DNA from: a bacterium
GTDB lineage: Bacteria > UBA9089 > CG2-30-40-21 > SBAY01
Reading direction: 5' to 3'
DNA: 15,626 nucleotides
Assembly: GCA_040757115.1 (NCBI GenBank)
Contig: JBFLYA010000082.1
Coordinates: 1-15,626 of the forward strand
Both the position numbers and the translations under genes were made by a program. Position 1 is the first letter of the stretch; each line of letters opens with the position of its first letter. Below the pieces are notes generated by a model, which saw nothing but the letters and a program-made list of their open reading frames with translations, did no database searches and had not been told where the DNA came from. Below are positions 7,489 through 14,931 of the stretch, piece after piece.

Positions 7489-8349
7489 ATGATTTGGGTT
7501 ATTTATTCATTAATCTCTGCCTTTTCTTCTGCAACAACAGATACACTTTCTAAAAAGGCAATGGAAAAAGAAAACCAATATTTAATTCTCTGGGTAAGAT
7601 TGGTTTATTGCCTGCCTTTTCTTATGCCATTACTTATTTTTATCCAGATTCCTGAGTTAGATTTTGTTTTTTGGAGCACTATTTTACTCCTGTTACCATT
7701 TGAAATTATCGCTGAAATACTTTATGTTCAAGCAATAAAGATTTCGCCTCTATCATTGACTATTCCATTTCTTTCATTTACACCTGTATTTTTGATTTTT
7801 GTTTCTTTTTTTATTTTAGGTGAATTGCCTACAGTCATTGGAGTTATAGGGATTATCTTAGTAGCAATTGGAGGTTATACCTTAAATCTTCATCGGACTT
7901 CACAGGGTATATTAGAACCTTTAAAAGCCATAATTAAAGAAAAAGGTTCATTTTATATGCTCATTGTCTCTTTTATTTTCAGTATTACAGCGACTCTGGG
8001 CAAATTAGCGATTTTGCATTCAAGTCCAACATTTTTTGGCGCATTTTATTTCATCCTTTTAGGAACAGCCTTTACGCCTATTGCAATTGTCAAATCAAAG
8101 AAAAGATTTATTGACTTTTTCAAGATTTCCAGAAATTATTTTTTTATTGGTTTCTTCTTTGCAGTAATGGTCATTTGCCATTGTTTGGCAATTCAATTGG
8201 TTGAGGTTTCGTATATGATTTCTATCAAGCGGGCAAGTCTAATCTTCAGTGTTATCTATGGCTGGTTAATCTTTAAAGAAGAAAATATCAAAGAAAGATT
8301 CTTTGGAACTTTACTGATGATAATCGGGATGGTCTTGATTATACTGTAA
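7489..8349 (+). CDS. EamA/DMT-family transporter
   Basis: A 286-residue inner-membrane protein of about ten hydrophobic helices, made of two EamA repeats (about 2-133 and 153-286). The first repeat shows the SSATTDTLSKKAM stretch in helix 1, and PLSLTIPFLSFTPVFLI before GELPT. The second shows ATLGKLAILHSSP and ends FKEENIKERFFGTLLMIIGMVLI, a common EamA finish. ATG 7489 is chosen over an in-frame GTG at 7447 because AAAAGGA (7476-7482) lies six bases upstream and the extra 14 residues are polar and outside the fold. Family members export or import small metabolites (amino acids, nucleotide sugars, drugs). The substrate cannot be read from sequence or context, because the neighbouring genes are separated by repeats. 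Confidence 0.88.
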   Translation: MIWVIYSLISAFSSATTDTLSKKAMEKENQYLILWVRLVYCLPFLMPLLIFIQIPELDFVFWSTILLLLPFEIIAEILYVQAIKISPLSLTIPFLSFTPVFLIFVSFFILGELPTVIGVIGIILVAIGGYTLNLHRTSQGILEPLKAIIKEKGSFYMLIVSFIFSITATLGKLAILHSSPTFFGAFYFILLGTAFTPIAIVKSKKRFIDFFKISRNYFFIGFFFAVMVICHCLAIQLVEVSYMISIKRASLIFSVIYGWLIFKEENIKERFFGTLLMIIGMVLIIL

Positions 8350-8508
8350 GTCAGATGAATCAGACAAAGAAAAAGGGGAAACGGGGAAACGAAGAAAGGG
8401 AGAAATCTGTGTCCTCTGCGGTAAAATCTTGCGGATATTTTCAGGGGAAACGGACATGAGCCAAGGCTCACAAAGGGCAATGAAAATGGGAGAAGGACAA
8501 CCCCCTAA

Positions 8509-8526
8509 CCCCCTTTATTAAGGGGG
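8509..8526. other. CCCCCTT hairpin
   Basis: CCCCCTT (8509-8515), loop TATT, AAGGGGG (8520-8526), preceded by a second C5 run at 8501. The stem is strong, 160 bases after the transporter gene, but no T-tract follows on either strand. It resembles a dispersed palindrome common in environmental genomes more than a terminator. Confidence 0.5.
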
Positions 8527-8622
8527 AATATCTGTTCTACACCATAGGATATGAGTCTGTGGATACTATACTAATTCGCTAATCTCTAATTCACTAATTC
8601 GCTATTTTCAGGGGAAAGGAAG

Positions 8623-8694
8623 TTTCACGCCAGGCATGCAAAGAACGCAAAGGAAAATAAGGGAAAAAATTACCTTTGCGTCCTTTGCGTGAAA
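8623..8694. repeat. 72-bp palindromic element with TTTCACGC ends
   Basis: TTTCACGC (8623-8630) and GCAAAGAACGCAAAGG (8638-8653) pair with CCTTTGCGTCCTTTGCGTGAAA (8673-8694, listed as stem arm). The left arm carries a 7-base insertion, CAGGCAT, and one mismatch. Flanking copies of TATTTTCAGG (8435, 8604, 8699), the first two extended by GGAAA, form a second short direct repeat. No gene is present in 8350-8786. Confidence 0.65.
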
Positions 8695-8718
8695 AAACTA
8701 TTTTCAGGTCACGAATTT

Positions 8719-8758
8719 TCAGTGTTTCATCTGTGTCCATCTGTGGCTGAATAGTTAC
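8719..8758 (+). repeat. Repeat right end, GTAAYNRTTCA family, upstream of the QueG-like gene
   Basis: TTTCAGTGTTTCATCTGTG leads through CCATCTGTGGC to TGAATAGTTAC (8748-8758), 28 bases before ATG 8787. It is the third copy in the window that directly precedes a coding region on the same strand (others at 289-329 and 6080-6117). It is nearly identical to the first copy over 40 bases. Confidence 0.75.
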
Positions 8759-8786
8759 AGAAATTATTAAGGTGGTGAATAAAATT

Positions 8787-9440
8787 ATGAACTCAAAAAA
8801 TGAAATTGAAACACAAATAAAAGATTTAGTAAAAAAAGAAGGGATTGTGCTATGTGGTTATGCTAATCTGGAGAATGTCCAGCGTCCATTATTAGCCCAA
8901 AAACTAACTTATGGTATTTCCTTAGGCTATCGGCTTTCAGAGGTGATAATTGACGGCATAATTGATAGACCGACAAGAGACTATTTCCATCATTATCGCC
9001 AGATTAATCTTTTACTTGACCAGAGTGCATTAAAGGTAACCAGTTTTATTCAACAACAAGGTTACAATGCCTTACCCATTCCCGCGTCTCAAATTACCGA
9101 TTGGAAAGAGATAAGAGGAAGTATTTCTCATAAATTAATTGCGGCTAAGGCTGGCGTAGCCTGGATAGGTAGAAGTTCATTAGCAGTTAGTCCAGATTAT
9201 GGAGCGAGAATAAGATATGTCAGTATTTTGACAGATTTACCACTTTCAACTGGAAAACCGTTAGATTTTGATTGTGGGGATTGTCAAAAATGTCTTGCAA
9301 TCTGTCCTTGTGGGGCAATTGGAGATAGTGCAGATAAATTTGACCGCAATAAATGCCTTGAGCAACTAAAAATCTTTGCTAAATCAGAGAATTTAGGCAC
9401 GCATTACATCTGTGGGCTGTGTGTTAAAATTTGTAGGTAA
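8787..9440 (+). CDS. Short QueG-like protein with double 4Fe-4S cluster domain
   Basis: A 217-residue protein from ATG 8787 (an in-frame GTG at 8772 sits inside the AAGGTGGTG likely ribosome-binding region, so the later ATG is preferred). The middle holds the epoxyqueuosine-reductase-like stretch WIGRSSLAVSPDYG...ILTDLPL. It is followed by two ferredoxin-like clusters: CGDCQKCLAIC (first Cys at residue 163) and a later Cys190 with CGLCVKIC (first Cys at 209). QueG itself reduces epoxyqueuosine to queuosine in tRNA using cobalamin, and is usually longer with a C-terminal HEAT-like region. Short relatives of about 220-240 residues lack that part and have unproven function. The frame stops one residue after the final cysteine, where relatives typically continue with Pro and several residues. 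Electron transfer is probable; the tRNA-modification role is uncertain. Confidence 0.8.
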   Translation: MNSKNEIETQIKDLVKKEGIVLCGYANLENVQRPLLAQKLTYGISLGYRLSEVIIDGIIDRPTRDYFHHYRQINLLLDQSALKVTSFIQQQGYNALPIPASQITDWKEIRGSISHKLIAAKAGVAWIGRSSLAVSPDYGARIRYVSILTDLPLSTGKPLDFDCGDCQKCLAICPCGAIGDSADKFDRNKCLEQLKIFAKSENLGTHYICGLCVKICR

Positions 9441-9619
9441 ACCGTAAAAAGAGGATGTGGCGATAAAAATAATGACAAAATTTGCATTCTTCCCTCATTG
9501 CTCATTCCCAAATTTAGTCAGTGGCAAACTTTCAAACAAAAGTGAACCATTCCCTTGTTCCTTTGTTTCCTTGCTCCCTTGTTAAATTTGTAAAATTCGT
9601 GTATTTGTGTAAATTTCTC

Positions 9620-9648
9620 TTGACAATCTGTTTATTTTAATATACAAT
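9620..9648 (+). promoter_or_regulatory. Promoter of the tRNA-Leu gene
   Basis: TTGACA (9620-9625), a 17-base spacer and TACAAT (9643-9648), with the mature tRNA beginning 12 bases further on. This is the consensus arrangement for a stable-RNA promoter. It probably also serves the tRNA-fMet gene 54 bases after tRNA-Leu, since no separate promoter is seen there. Confidence 0.8.
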
Positions 9649-9659
9649 ATAATCTGGTA

Positions 9660-9748
9660 GCCGAGATGGCGGAATTGGCAGACGCACCGGACTTAAAATC
9701 CGGTGGAAATTTATTTCCGTGCCGGTTCAAGTCCGGCTCTCGGCACCA
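9660..9748 (+). tRNA. tRNA-Leu (anticodon UAA)
   Basis: An 89-base class II tRNA. The acceptor stem GCCGAGA pairs with TCTCGGC (9738-9744), followed by discriminator A and an encoded CCA. The anticodon arm CCGGA-CTTAAAA-TCCGG gives TAA, reading UUA and UUG. A long variable arm (GGAAATTTATTTCC region) confirms the leucine class. The T arm contains GGTTCAAGTCC. Confidence 0.97.
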
Positions 9749-9751
9749 GTT

Positions 9752-9788
9752 TGGTAAATAGTAATTGGTAACCATTTACTATTTACCA
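9752..9788. repeat. Perfect 13-bp hairpin between tRNA-Leu and tRNA-fMet
   Basis: TGGTAAATAGTAA (9752-9764) and TTACTATTTACCA (9776-9788) are exact inverted copies. The loop includes TTGGTAACCA, itself a partial palindrome. It begins three bases after the CCA of tRNA-Leu. No T-run follows, so read-through into tRNA-fMet is likely. It could act in precursor processing, or be the same GGTAA-type repeat as 7329-7414. Confidence 0.7.
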
Positions 9789-9801
9789 TTTACCAATACA
9801 T

Positions 9802-9876
<75 letters not shown>

Positions 9877-9947
9877 GAAAAGAAGTAGAAAGAAGAGAGT
9901 AGAAAGTAGAGAGAGAGGAATCTAACAAAGACTGAGACAAAAAATCT

Positions 9948-10187
9948 GTAACCGTTCAGGTAATCCTTTACCGCAGAGACGCAGAGAAACAGAGAGGAAA
10001 ATATCTTTTTTTCGTATTTTTCTCGCATTTTTCGCTGTTTAAAAAGGCTTAAAAACAGTTAGTCAAAAGTAAGTATTAAAAGATTAATAAACAACGAAAG
10101 ACCCGAAATGCACACAAAAAAAGGAAATTTCTGTCTCTGGTGAATAGATTTTAATTTTTTCTCTGCGTCTCTGCGGTGAACGGTTAC
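9948..10187. repeat. 240-bp inverted-repeat element between the two Met tRNA genes
   Basis: The left end is GTAACCGTTCA (9948-9958), a 12-base insert, then CCGCAGAGACGCAGAGAAA. The right end is TTTCTCTGCGTCTCTGCGG followed by TGAACGGTTAC (10177-10187). Apart from the insert the arms match over 30 bases. The right half is a near copy of 120-247. Around the element lies a second exact inverted pair, GTAGAAAGTAGAGAG (9899-9913) and CTCTCTACTTTCTAC (10194-10208), so one inverted repeat is nested within another. No coding frame is credible. A miniature mobile element is the likely class, by inference. Confidence 0.8.
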
Positions 10188-10231
10188 AAAAATCTCTCTA
10201 CTTTCTACTCGCTACTCTCTACTTTTTAATT

Positions 10232-10308
10232 GGCGGTGTAGCTCAGCTGGTCAGAGCAACGGAATCATAATCCGTGTGTCCGGGGTTCGAATCCCTGCGC
10301 CGCTACCA
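10232..10308 (+). tRNA. Elongator tRNA-Met (anticodon CAU)
   Basis: 77 bases with encoded CCA. The acceptor stem is GGCGGTG / CGCCGCT, with wobble pairs G1-U72 and U6-G67. The anticodon arm ACGGA-ATCATAA-TCCGT gives CAT. The first 20 bases and the CGCCGCTACCA end match the elongator tRNA-Met pattern known from Bacillus, rather than tRNA-Ile2, whose CAU would be lysidinylated by TilS. The anticodon loop has A at position 32, where a pyrimidine is usual. An Ile2 identity is not fully excluded. Confidence 0.92.
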
Positions 10309-10349
10309 GTAATTAATCTAATAACTGTTGATTCACAAAGGAAATTTTT

Positions 10350-11066
10350 ATGGATATAACAGAGTTTAGTATAAGAATTTTGCTTCTTTTCTTTCCAGGG
10401 ATAATCTGTTCATATATCGTCGATACATTTACAATACATAAACCACGAGAACCATTTTTCTTTTTGCTTCAGTCTTTTGTTTTTGGATTATCGTCATATT
10501 TCTTATTTTGGGTAGTACTTCCAATATATAATTTCATGGGGATTAAAGTGGGACTTTGGGACTCTAAGTCAGAAGTCGTATTTCTTAGAGCACTTATTGA
10601 TGACAATATTCACATTTCCTATTATGAAATAGTATGGGTTTGTTTTGTGGCAATTATTCTGGGATTAATTATTACTGCAATTGAAACCTACAAGATTCAC
10701 TTTCGGTTGGTTAAGGGTTTAAGGATTACTAAAAAATTTGGTGAATTGGATGTATGGGGCTATTCCCTTAACGCAAAAGATATTGAATGGGTAACTGTTA
10801 GAGATATAGAGAAAGATTTAGTTTATGATGGATGGGTTCAATCTTTCTCTGATGATTCAAAGGATGCGGAACTGCTTCTTCGTGATGTTTCTGTTTATAG
10901 TAATTTAGAAGCTAAACCTTTATATCAAGTTGGAGCAATGTATATTTCAAGGAAGCGTGATGATATTACCATAGAGTTTAGAACAATTCCTATTACTGAG
11001 AATATAAAATGGAAGGAGGGGAAAGAAGATGAAGGAAATAAAACCAATCCCGAAGCCACTGAATGA
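10350..11066 (+). CDS. DUF6338-like membrane protein
   Basis: A 238-residue protein of unknown function. ATG 10350 has AAGGA at 10338-10342, seven bases upstream. Three hydrophobic helices are visible, at about 5-25 (LLLFFPGIICSYIVD), 36-58 and 91-112. They are followed by a soluble C-terminal domain. That domain has well-formed conserved-looking blocks: VWGY, DIEWVTVRDIEKDLVYDGWV (144-163), LLLRDVSVY (175-183), and GAMYISRKRDDITIEFR (195-211). I recall this layout from Pfam DUF6338 proteins, but the assignment is from memory of the family pattern. The last 13 codons overlap the start of a small proline-rich gene, which suggests translational coupling. It begins 41 bases after tRNA-Met and may be read from the tRNA transcript. 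Confidence 0.75.
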   Translation: MDITEFSIRILLLFFPGIICSYIVDTFTIHKPREPFFFLLQSFVFGLSSYFLFWVVLPIYNFMGIKVGLWDSKSEVVFLRALIDDNIHISYYEIVWVCFVAIILGLIITAIETYKIHFRLVKGLRITKKFGELDVWGYSLNAKDIEWVTVRDIEKDLVYDGWVQSFSDDSKDAELLLRDVSVYSNLEAKPLYQVGAMYISRKRDDITIEFRTIPITENIKWKEGKEDEGNKTNPEATE

Positions 11067-11172
11067 AGGAATGATAAAAAAGGGAGGTGTAAACTTACCA
11101 CCCAAAACACCACCACCACCACCACCTTCAGGGCAGGGTAGTAAATCTCATCCTATTGGAAAAAAAAGTTAA
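11029..11172 (+). CDS. Small proline-rich protein overlapping the DUF6338-like gene
   Basis: A 47-residue frame in a different phase from its neighbour. ATG 11029 is preceded by a strong Shine-Dalgarno sequence, AAGGAGG (11013-11019), nine bases away inside the upstream gene, and the two genes overlap by 38 bases. The product is basic and disordered in appearance: KPIPKPLNEG, then IKKGGVNLPPKTPPPPPPSG with six prolines in a row, ending SHPIGKKS. There are no membrane segments. The excellent ribosome-binding site and the overlap support a real gene coupled to the membrane protein. Function unknown; a binding peptide for an SH3-like or other polyproline-recognising partner is possible but unproven. 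Confidence 0.65.
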   Translation: MKEIKPIPKPLNEGMIKKGGVNLPPKTPPPPPPSGQGSKSHPIGKKS

Positions 11173-11182
11173 AAGAAAAGAG

Positions 11183-11329
11183 TTTAATCGTATTAGATTT
11201 AATCCAAAAGTAATGGGTGGATGTAGAGGTAGCCGAAGGATACATATTACTGTTTCTCTGAGTGCTAATGGTATAAAGAGTGAGGATGTGCTCCGAGATT
11301 TCGGTAGATGGAAAATCCAAAACCCCTAA
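11183..11329 (+). pseudogene. Remnant of a DUF433 (VapB-type) antitoxin
   Basis: The frame reads FNRIRFNPKVMGGCRGSRRI, then HITVSLSANGIKSEDVLRDF and ends at TAA 11327-11329. This matches the DUF433 pattern: R-I-x-F-(D/N)-P-x-V-M-G-G, then C-I-R-G-x-R-I, then L-x-x-x-A-N-G, then (E/D)-x-(I/V)-L-x-D. Several core pieces are missing or altered (the CxRGTRI box is scrambled to CRGSRRI, and residues between ISV and LAN are lost). The frame has no start codon, being preceded by in-frame lysine codons and stops. No VapC-like toxin follows. I read it as a decayed antitoxin gene left between two functional units. Confidence 0.65.
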
Positions 11330-11347
11330 TTTTTACGATTTTAATCC

Positions 11348-12706
11348 ATGATTGAAAAGGTAGAAAAAATTATTATTCAATATCATATGCTTGATGAAGA
11401 AGATAAAGTAGTCATTGGAATTTCTGGAGGGCCTGATTCGGTTGCTCTTTCACATATCCTCTCAAGATTACAAAAAAAATATAAATTAACACTTTATCTG
11501 GCTCACTTAAATCATTTATTAAGAAAAGAGGCAAAACAAGAGGCTTTATTCGTAAAAGAAATAGCAAAATCACTGAAATTACCTATTGTTACCGCAGAAA
11601 TAGACATTTTGCAGGATACTTCAAAAAATTTCTCCATCCAGCAAAAAGCCCGTAAAGTTAGATATGAATTCTTAATTCAAACCGCAAAAACACTAAATGC
11701 GAATAAAATTGTCTTAGCCCATCATCATGATGATAATTTTGAAACTAAACTTATGTGGTTAATCCGTGGATGCGGAGCAACAGGAATAAAAGGAATTCCA
11801 CCTGTACGGAAAATTGATGAACAACTTTATATCATTCGACCATTAATAAAAATTACAAAACAAGAAATCATAGATTACCTTAAATCTCATAATCTATCAT
11901 TTAAAACAGATACATCTAATCTGAAAACAGATTATTTACGCAATAAAATCCGATTAAAATTATTACCAAAACTACAAGAGTATAACCCAAAGATAAAAGA
12001 GGTATTAGATAAATTATTTACTTTGTGGGAAATAGATGATGAATATTTAGAGTTTTTATCAAAAGAAGAGAAGAATAAAGTTCTATCAGGAAAAAATAAG
12101 GTTGACTTAAAAAAATTTTCCTGCCTCCATCAATCTATTCAATCCCGTATCTTACGCCAAATGATTGAAGAAGTAAAAGGCGATTTACAAGGAATTACAT
12201 TTAAACATATTGAGGCTATCTTAAATTTAATTAAAAATGGACCGGCGCAAGGAAGTTTGAATTTACCATTAAATATTAATATTCAAAGGGAATATGATAC
12301 TTTAACTATTTATCACGGAGATAGAGTTGAGGAAAAAGGGGAAGAAAAATATTTAAAAGTTCCCGGGATAACCGTAATAGACGGCTTAAAAATAGAAACA
12401 CAATTAATCCAGAAAATTTCTCTCTCTACCGATTTATCTACTTACTTAGATTATGATAAAGTTCAATTACCATTATTACTTCGCCATCGAAAAAAAGGTG
12501 ATAGATTTCATCCTTATGGAATGGTGGGAAGTAAAAAGATTAAAGATTTTTTTATGGATTTAAAGATTCCAAAAACAAAGCGAGACAAAATCTATCTTCT
12601 TGAGGATAAAGAAGGAATTATTTCGATAATTGGACTTAATAGAATTGATGAACGAGTAAAGATTACAGATTTGACTAAAAATATATTAATGATAAAGGTG
12701 ATTTAG
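11348..12706 (+). CDS. tilS: tRNA(Ile)-lysidine synthetase
   Basis: A 452-residue protein that ligates lysine to C34 of the CAU-anticodon tRNA-Ile2 in an ATP-dependent reaction, switching it to read AUA. The N-terminal PP-loop ATPase has SGGPDS at 26-31, then AHLNHLLR (52-59), AHHHDDNFET (124-133) and GIKGIPP (146-152), followed by RPL...D.SN..TDYLRNKIRLKLLP (164-207). A helical middle domain follows at about 215-300. The C-terminal TilS domain has RHRKKGDRFHPYGM (379-392), KKIKDFF and KRDKIYLL. The length equals the long (Bacillus-type) form. No Shine-Dalgarno sequence is visible before ATG 11348. The stop is one base before the ftsH start, so the two genes form an operon; tilS and ftsH are neighbours in many bacteria. 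The C-terminal tail looks complete. Confidence 0.95.
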   Translation: MIEKVEKIIIQYHMLDEEDKVVIGISGGPDSVALSHILSRLQKKYKLTLYLAHLNHLLRKEAKQEALFVKEIAKSLKLPIVTAEIDILQDTSKNFSIQQKARKVRYEFLIQTAKTLNANKIVLAHHHDDNFETKLMWLIRGCGATGIKGIPPVRKIDEQLYIIRPLIKITKQEIIDYLKSHNLSFKTDTSNLKTDYLRNKIRLKLLPKLQEYNPKIKEVLDKLFTLWEIDDEYLEFLSKEEKNKVLSGKNKVDLKKFSCLHQSIQSRILRQMIEEVKGDLQGITFKHIEAILNLIKNGPAQGSLNLPLNINIQREYDTLTIYHGDRVEEKGEEKYLKVPGITVIDGLKIETQLIQKISLSTDLSTYLDYDKVQLPLLLRHRKKGDRFHPYGMVGSKKIKDFFMDLKIPKTKRDKIYLLEDKEGIISIIGLNRIDERVKITDLTKNILMIKVI

Positions 12707-12707
12707 A

Positions 12708-14570
12708 ATGAGTAAAGGTGTAAATTTAATTTTGTGGTTAATTTTTTTAATATTAGTTTTACCCTATCTACTTAAGACTTTTCAGACACCTCTTCCACCA
12801 GTACCTGACCGAATAAGTTATAGTGAGTTTTTAGACTTTGTAGAAAAAGGTAAAGTTCAGAATCTTAAGATTGTTGACCGGGATATTAAAGGGACATTTA
12901 AAGGAGACAAGCCATTTGTTACTTATATACCTCATGAAGACCCTAACTTAATCAAATTTTTAGTTGAGCATAAGGTTTCTTTTGAAGGAGATAGTCCCGC
13001 AGAGGCAAAATGGTGGATGACACTACTCTGGTATTTAGGGACTCCTGTGTTTTTTTTCTTCCTCATCTGGTTTTTGTTATCTCAGCAAGTTGGAGGACCA
13101 AGGGGATTAACTCGTATAGCTACCTTTGGTCAAAGTCGGGCTAAATTTAATCCTAAGGAAAAAACGACAATCTCATTTAAAGATGTTGCGGGTGTAGATG
13201 AGGCAAAGGAAGAATTACAGGAGATAATAGAATTTCTGCGTCAGCCAAAAAAATTCCAGAAACTCGGGGCTAAAATTCCCAAAGGCGTTCTTTTAGTTGG
13301 TCTTCCTGGAACAGGAAAAACATTATTAGCCAAAGCAGTTGCTGGTGAGGCTCAAGTGCCTTTTTTAAGTATCAGTGGCTCGGATTTTGTTGAAATGTTT
13401 GTTGGAGTAGGTGCATCCCGGGTGAGAAATTTATTTGACCAGGCTAAAAAACAGGTAACTTCTTCAAATAAAGGATGTATTATTTTTATTGATGAAATCG
13501 ATGCAGTTGGCAGACAACGGGGGGCAGGACTGGGTGGAGGTCATGATGAACGAGAGCAAACTTTGAATCAATTATTAGTGGAAATGGATGGTTTTAACAC
13601 CGGCGAAGGGGTAATATTGATTGCCGCCACGAATAGACCTGATGTCCTTGACCCAGCACTTCTTAGACCCGGTAGATTTGATAGACATATTACAGTTGAT
13701 ATTCCTGATTTACCCGGTCGGGAGGCAATTCTTAAAGTCCATATGAAAAATGTTAAGGTAGCAAAAGAGGTGGATATAAAATTACTGGCACGCAGGACCT
13801 CAATGTTTGTTGGTTCAGACCTGGCAAATTTAGTTAATGAAGCCGCTTTATTGGGTGCCAGAAGAAAGAAAAAAAGAATAGGAACAAAGGAATTTGAAGA
13901 TGCAATTGAACGAATTATTGCTGGTCCAGAAAAGAAAAGTAAGGTTACTTCTGAAAGAGAAAAAAAGATTAAGGCATACCATGAAGCAGGACATACACTA
14001 CTGGCTAAACTTATACCGAATAGTGACCCGGTTCATAAAGTCTCAATTATACCTCGTGGCATTGCAGGAGGTTATACCCTTCAATTACCTACGGAAGATA
14101 AACATCTTTATACCCGCACTGAATTATTAGATAAAATGGTTGTAGCACTTGGCGGAATGCAAGCAGAATTAATTAAATTTAACGATATGACCACTGGTGC
14201 CCAAAAAGATATTGAATGGACAACAGATATTGCTCATAAAATGATTTGTGAATATGGAATGAGTGAGGAACTCGGTCCTATCGCCTTTGGAAGAAGAGAC
14301 CAGGAGATATTCTTAGGCAGAGATTTCTTTAAAGAAAAAAATTATAGTGAACAGGTGGCATTTAAAATAGATACCGAAATCCATAATCTTATAAATTCCT
14401 GTAATAAAAAGGCTAAAGAATTATTACTCGAAAATAACGATAAACTTGACCGCCTGGCAAATGCCTTAATCGAAAAAGAAACATTAGAATCCCACGAAAT
14501 AGAGGAAATACTTAAAGATGCTCACGAAATTAAAAACGTAACTATTCAACCACTGATTAACACAGATTAG
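12708..14570 (+). CDS. ftsH: ATP-dependent zinc metalloprotease FtsH
   Basis: A 620-residue membrane AAA+ protease that extracts and degrades membrane and short-lived cytoplasmic proteins. An N-terminal helix (6-22), an extracytoplasmic segment, and a second helix (about 106-125) precede the AAA module. Walker A is GLPGTGKT (198-205; the usual second residue is Pro, here Leu). Walker B is IIFIDE (258-263), and RPGRFDR (320-326) holds the arginine fingers. The protease has HEAGH (425-429) with the likely third zinc ligand Asp501 in TTGAQKD. The usual GGRAAEE motif reads [10 protein letters not shown] here. AAAGGTG (12694-12700) precedes the start. The last 11 residues ([11 protein letters not shown]) are encoded by a GTAAYNRTTCA repeat, so the native tail was probably replaced; the catalytic parts end well before. 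Confidence 0.96.
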   Translation: MSKGVNLILWLIFLILVLPYLLKTFQTPLPPVPDRISYSEFLDFVEKGKVQNLKIVDRDIKGTFKGDKPFVTYIPHEDPNLIKFLVEHKVSFEGDSPAEAKWWMTLLWYLGTPVFFFFLIWFLLSQQVGGPRGLTRIATFGQSRAKFNPKEKTTISFKDVAGVDEAKEELQEIIEFLRQPKKFQKLGAKIPKGVLLVGLPGTGKTLLAKAVAGEAQVPFLSISGSDFVEMFVGVGASRVRNLFDQAKKQVTSSNKGCIIFIDEIDAVGRQRGAGLGGGHDEREQTLNQLLVEMDGFNTGEGVILIAATNRPDVLDPALLRPGRFDRHITVDIPDLPGREAILKVHMKNVKVAKEVDIKLLARRTSMFVGSDLANLVNEAALLGARRKKKRIGTKEFEDAIERIIAGPEKKSKVTSEREKKIKAYHEAGHTLLAKLIPNSDPVHKVSIIPRGIAGGYTLQLPTEDKHLYTRTELLDKMVVALGGMQAELIKFNDMTTGAQKDIEWTTDIAHKMICEYGMSEELGPIAFGRRDQEIFLGRDFFKEKNYSEQVAFKIDTEIHNLINSCNKKAKELLLENNDKLDRLANALIEKETLESHEIEEILKDAHEIKNVTIQPLINTD

Positions 14571-14577
14571 CACGGAT
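14538..14577 (+). repeat. Repeat left end forming the ftsH stop region
   Basis: GTAACTATTCA (14538-14548) is followed by ACCACTGATTAACACAGATT and AGCACGGATAAA. The arrangement is the same as at 4176. In the ftsH frame it encodes [10 protein letters not shown] and the TAG stop. No right end is found before 14932, so the copy is solo. Confidence 0.75.
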
Positions 14578-14710
14578 AAATAGCAGAGGACAGATGAGAA
14601 ACGGGGAAACGGAGAAAGGGAGAAGGAGAGGAGACTCAAGGCACTATACCTAAATTTTTGGTGGTGTCTGAAGATAACGCTAATAGTGAAATCTATGCAG
14701 ATTTGGTGTC

Positions 14711-14818
14711 CAAAAGGGGATAAGGAGATAAAGGGAGATATGGAGATTATTTATTGTAATTTGCAAAATTTTAGAATGAATTTATCTCCTTATCTCCATA
14801 ATCCCCATATCTCCTTTT
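14711..14818. repeat. Imperfect inverted repeat of GGAGATA words
   Basis: The left arm (14711-14747) is built from AAGGGGATAAGGAGATAAAG and GGAGATATGGAGATT. The right arm (14780-14818) is built from ATCTCCTTATCTCCATAATC and CCCATATCTCCTTTT. The arms are complementary with shifted word order, and a 32-base AT-rich centre separates them. It could fold into a long hairpin after ftsH and the T-run in CTCCTTTTCTT is modest, so it might attenuate transcription. The other bases between 14578 and 14931 show no gene. Confidence 0.55.
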
Positions 14819-14931
14819 CTTACACTATTTCAACCTTTATGCTAGTGCTCTGTCGCCAATGATTTGATTAAGATTTTGGTCATTCTTGCCGATAATAATA
14901 ATATAAACTCTTGAGGCAAGGAGGAACCAGA

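Noticed and set aside
8509-8526. Rho-independent terminator for the EamA gene
   Set aside because: Strong stem but no T-tract on either strand, and 160 bases from the stop codon.
10787-10800. GTAACTGTTAG inside the DUF6338-like gene as a repeat end
   Set aside because: Does not match the TTCA part of the core, has no following repeat words, and lies in a conserved coding block.
13894-14130. 78-codon + frame inside ftsH
   Set aside because: Out-of-phase shadow inside a confidently identified gene.
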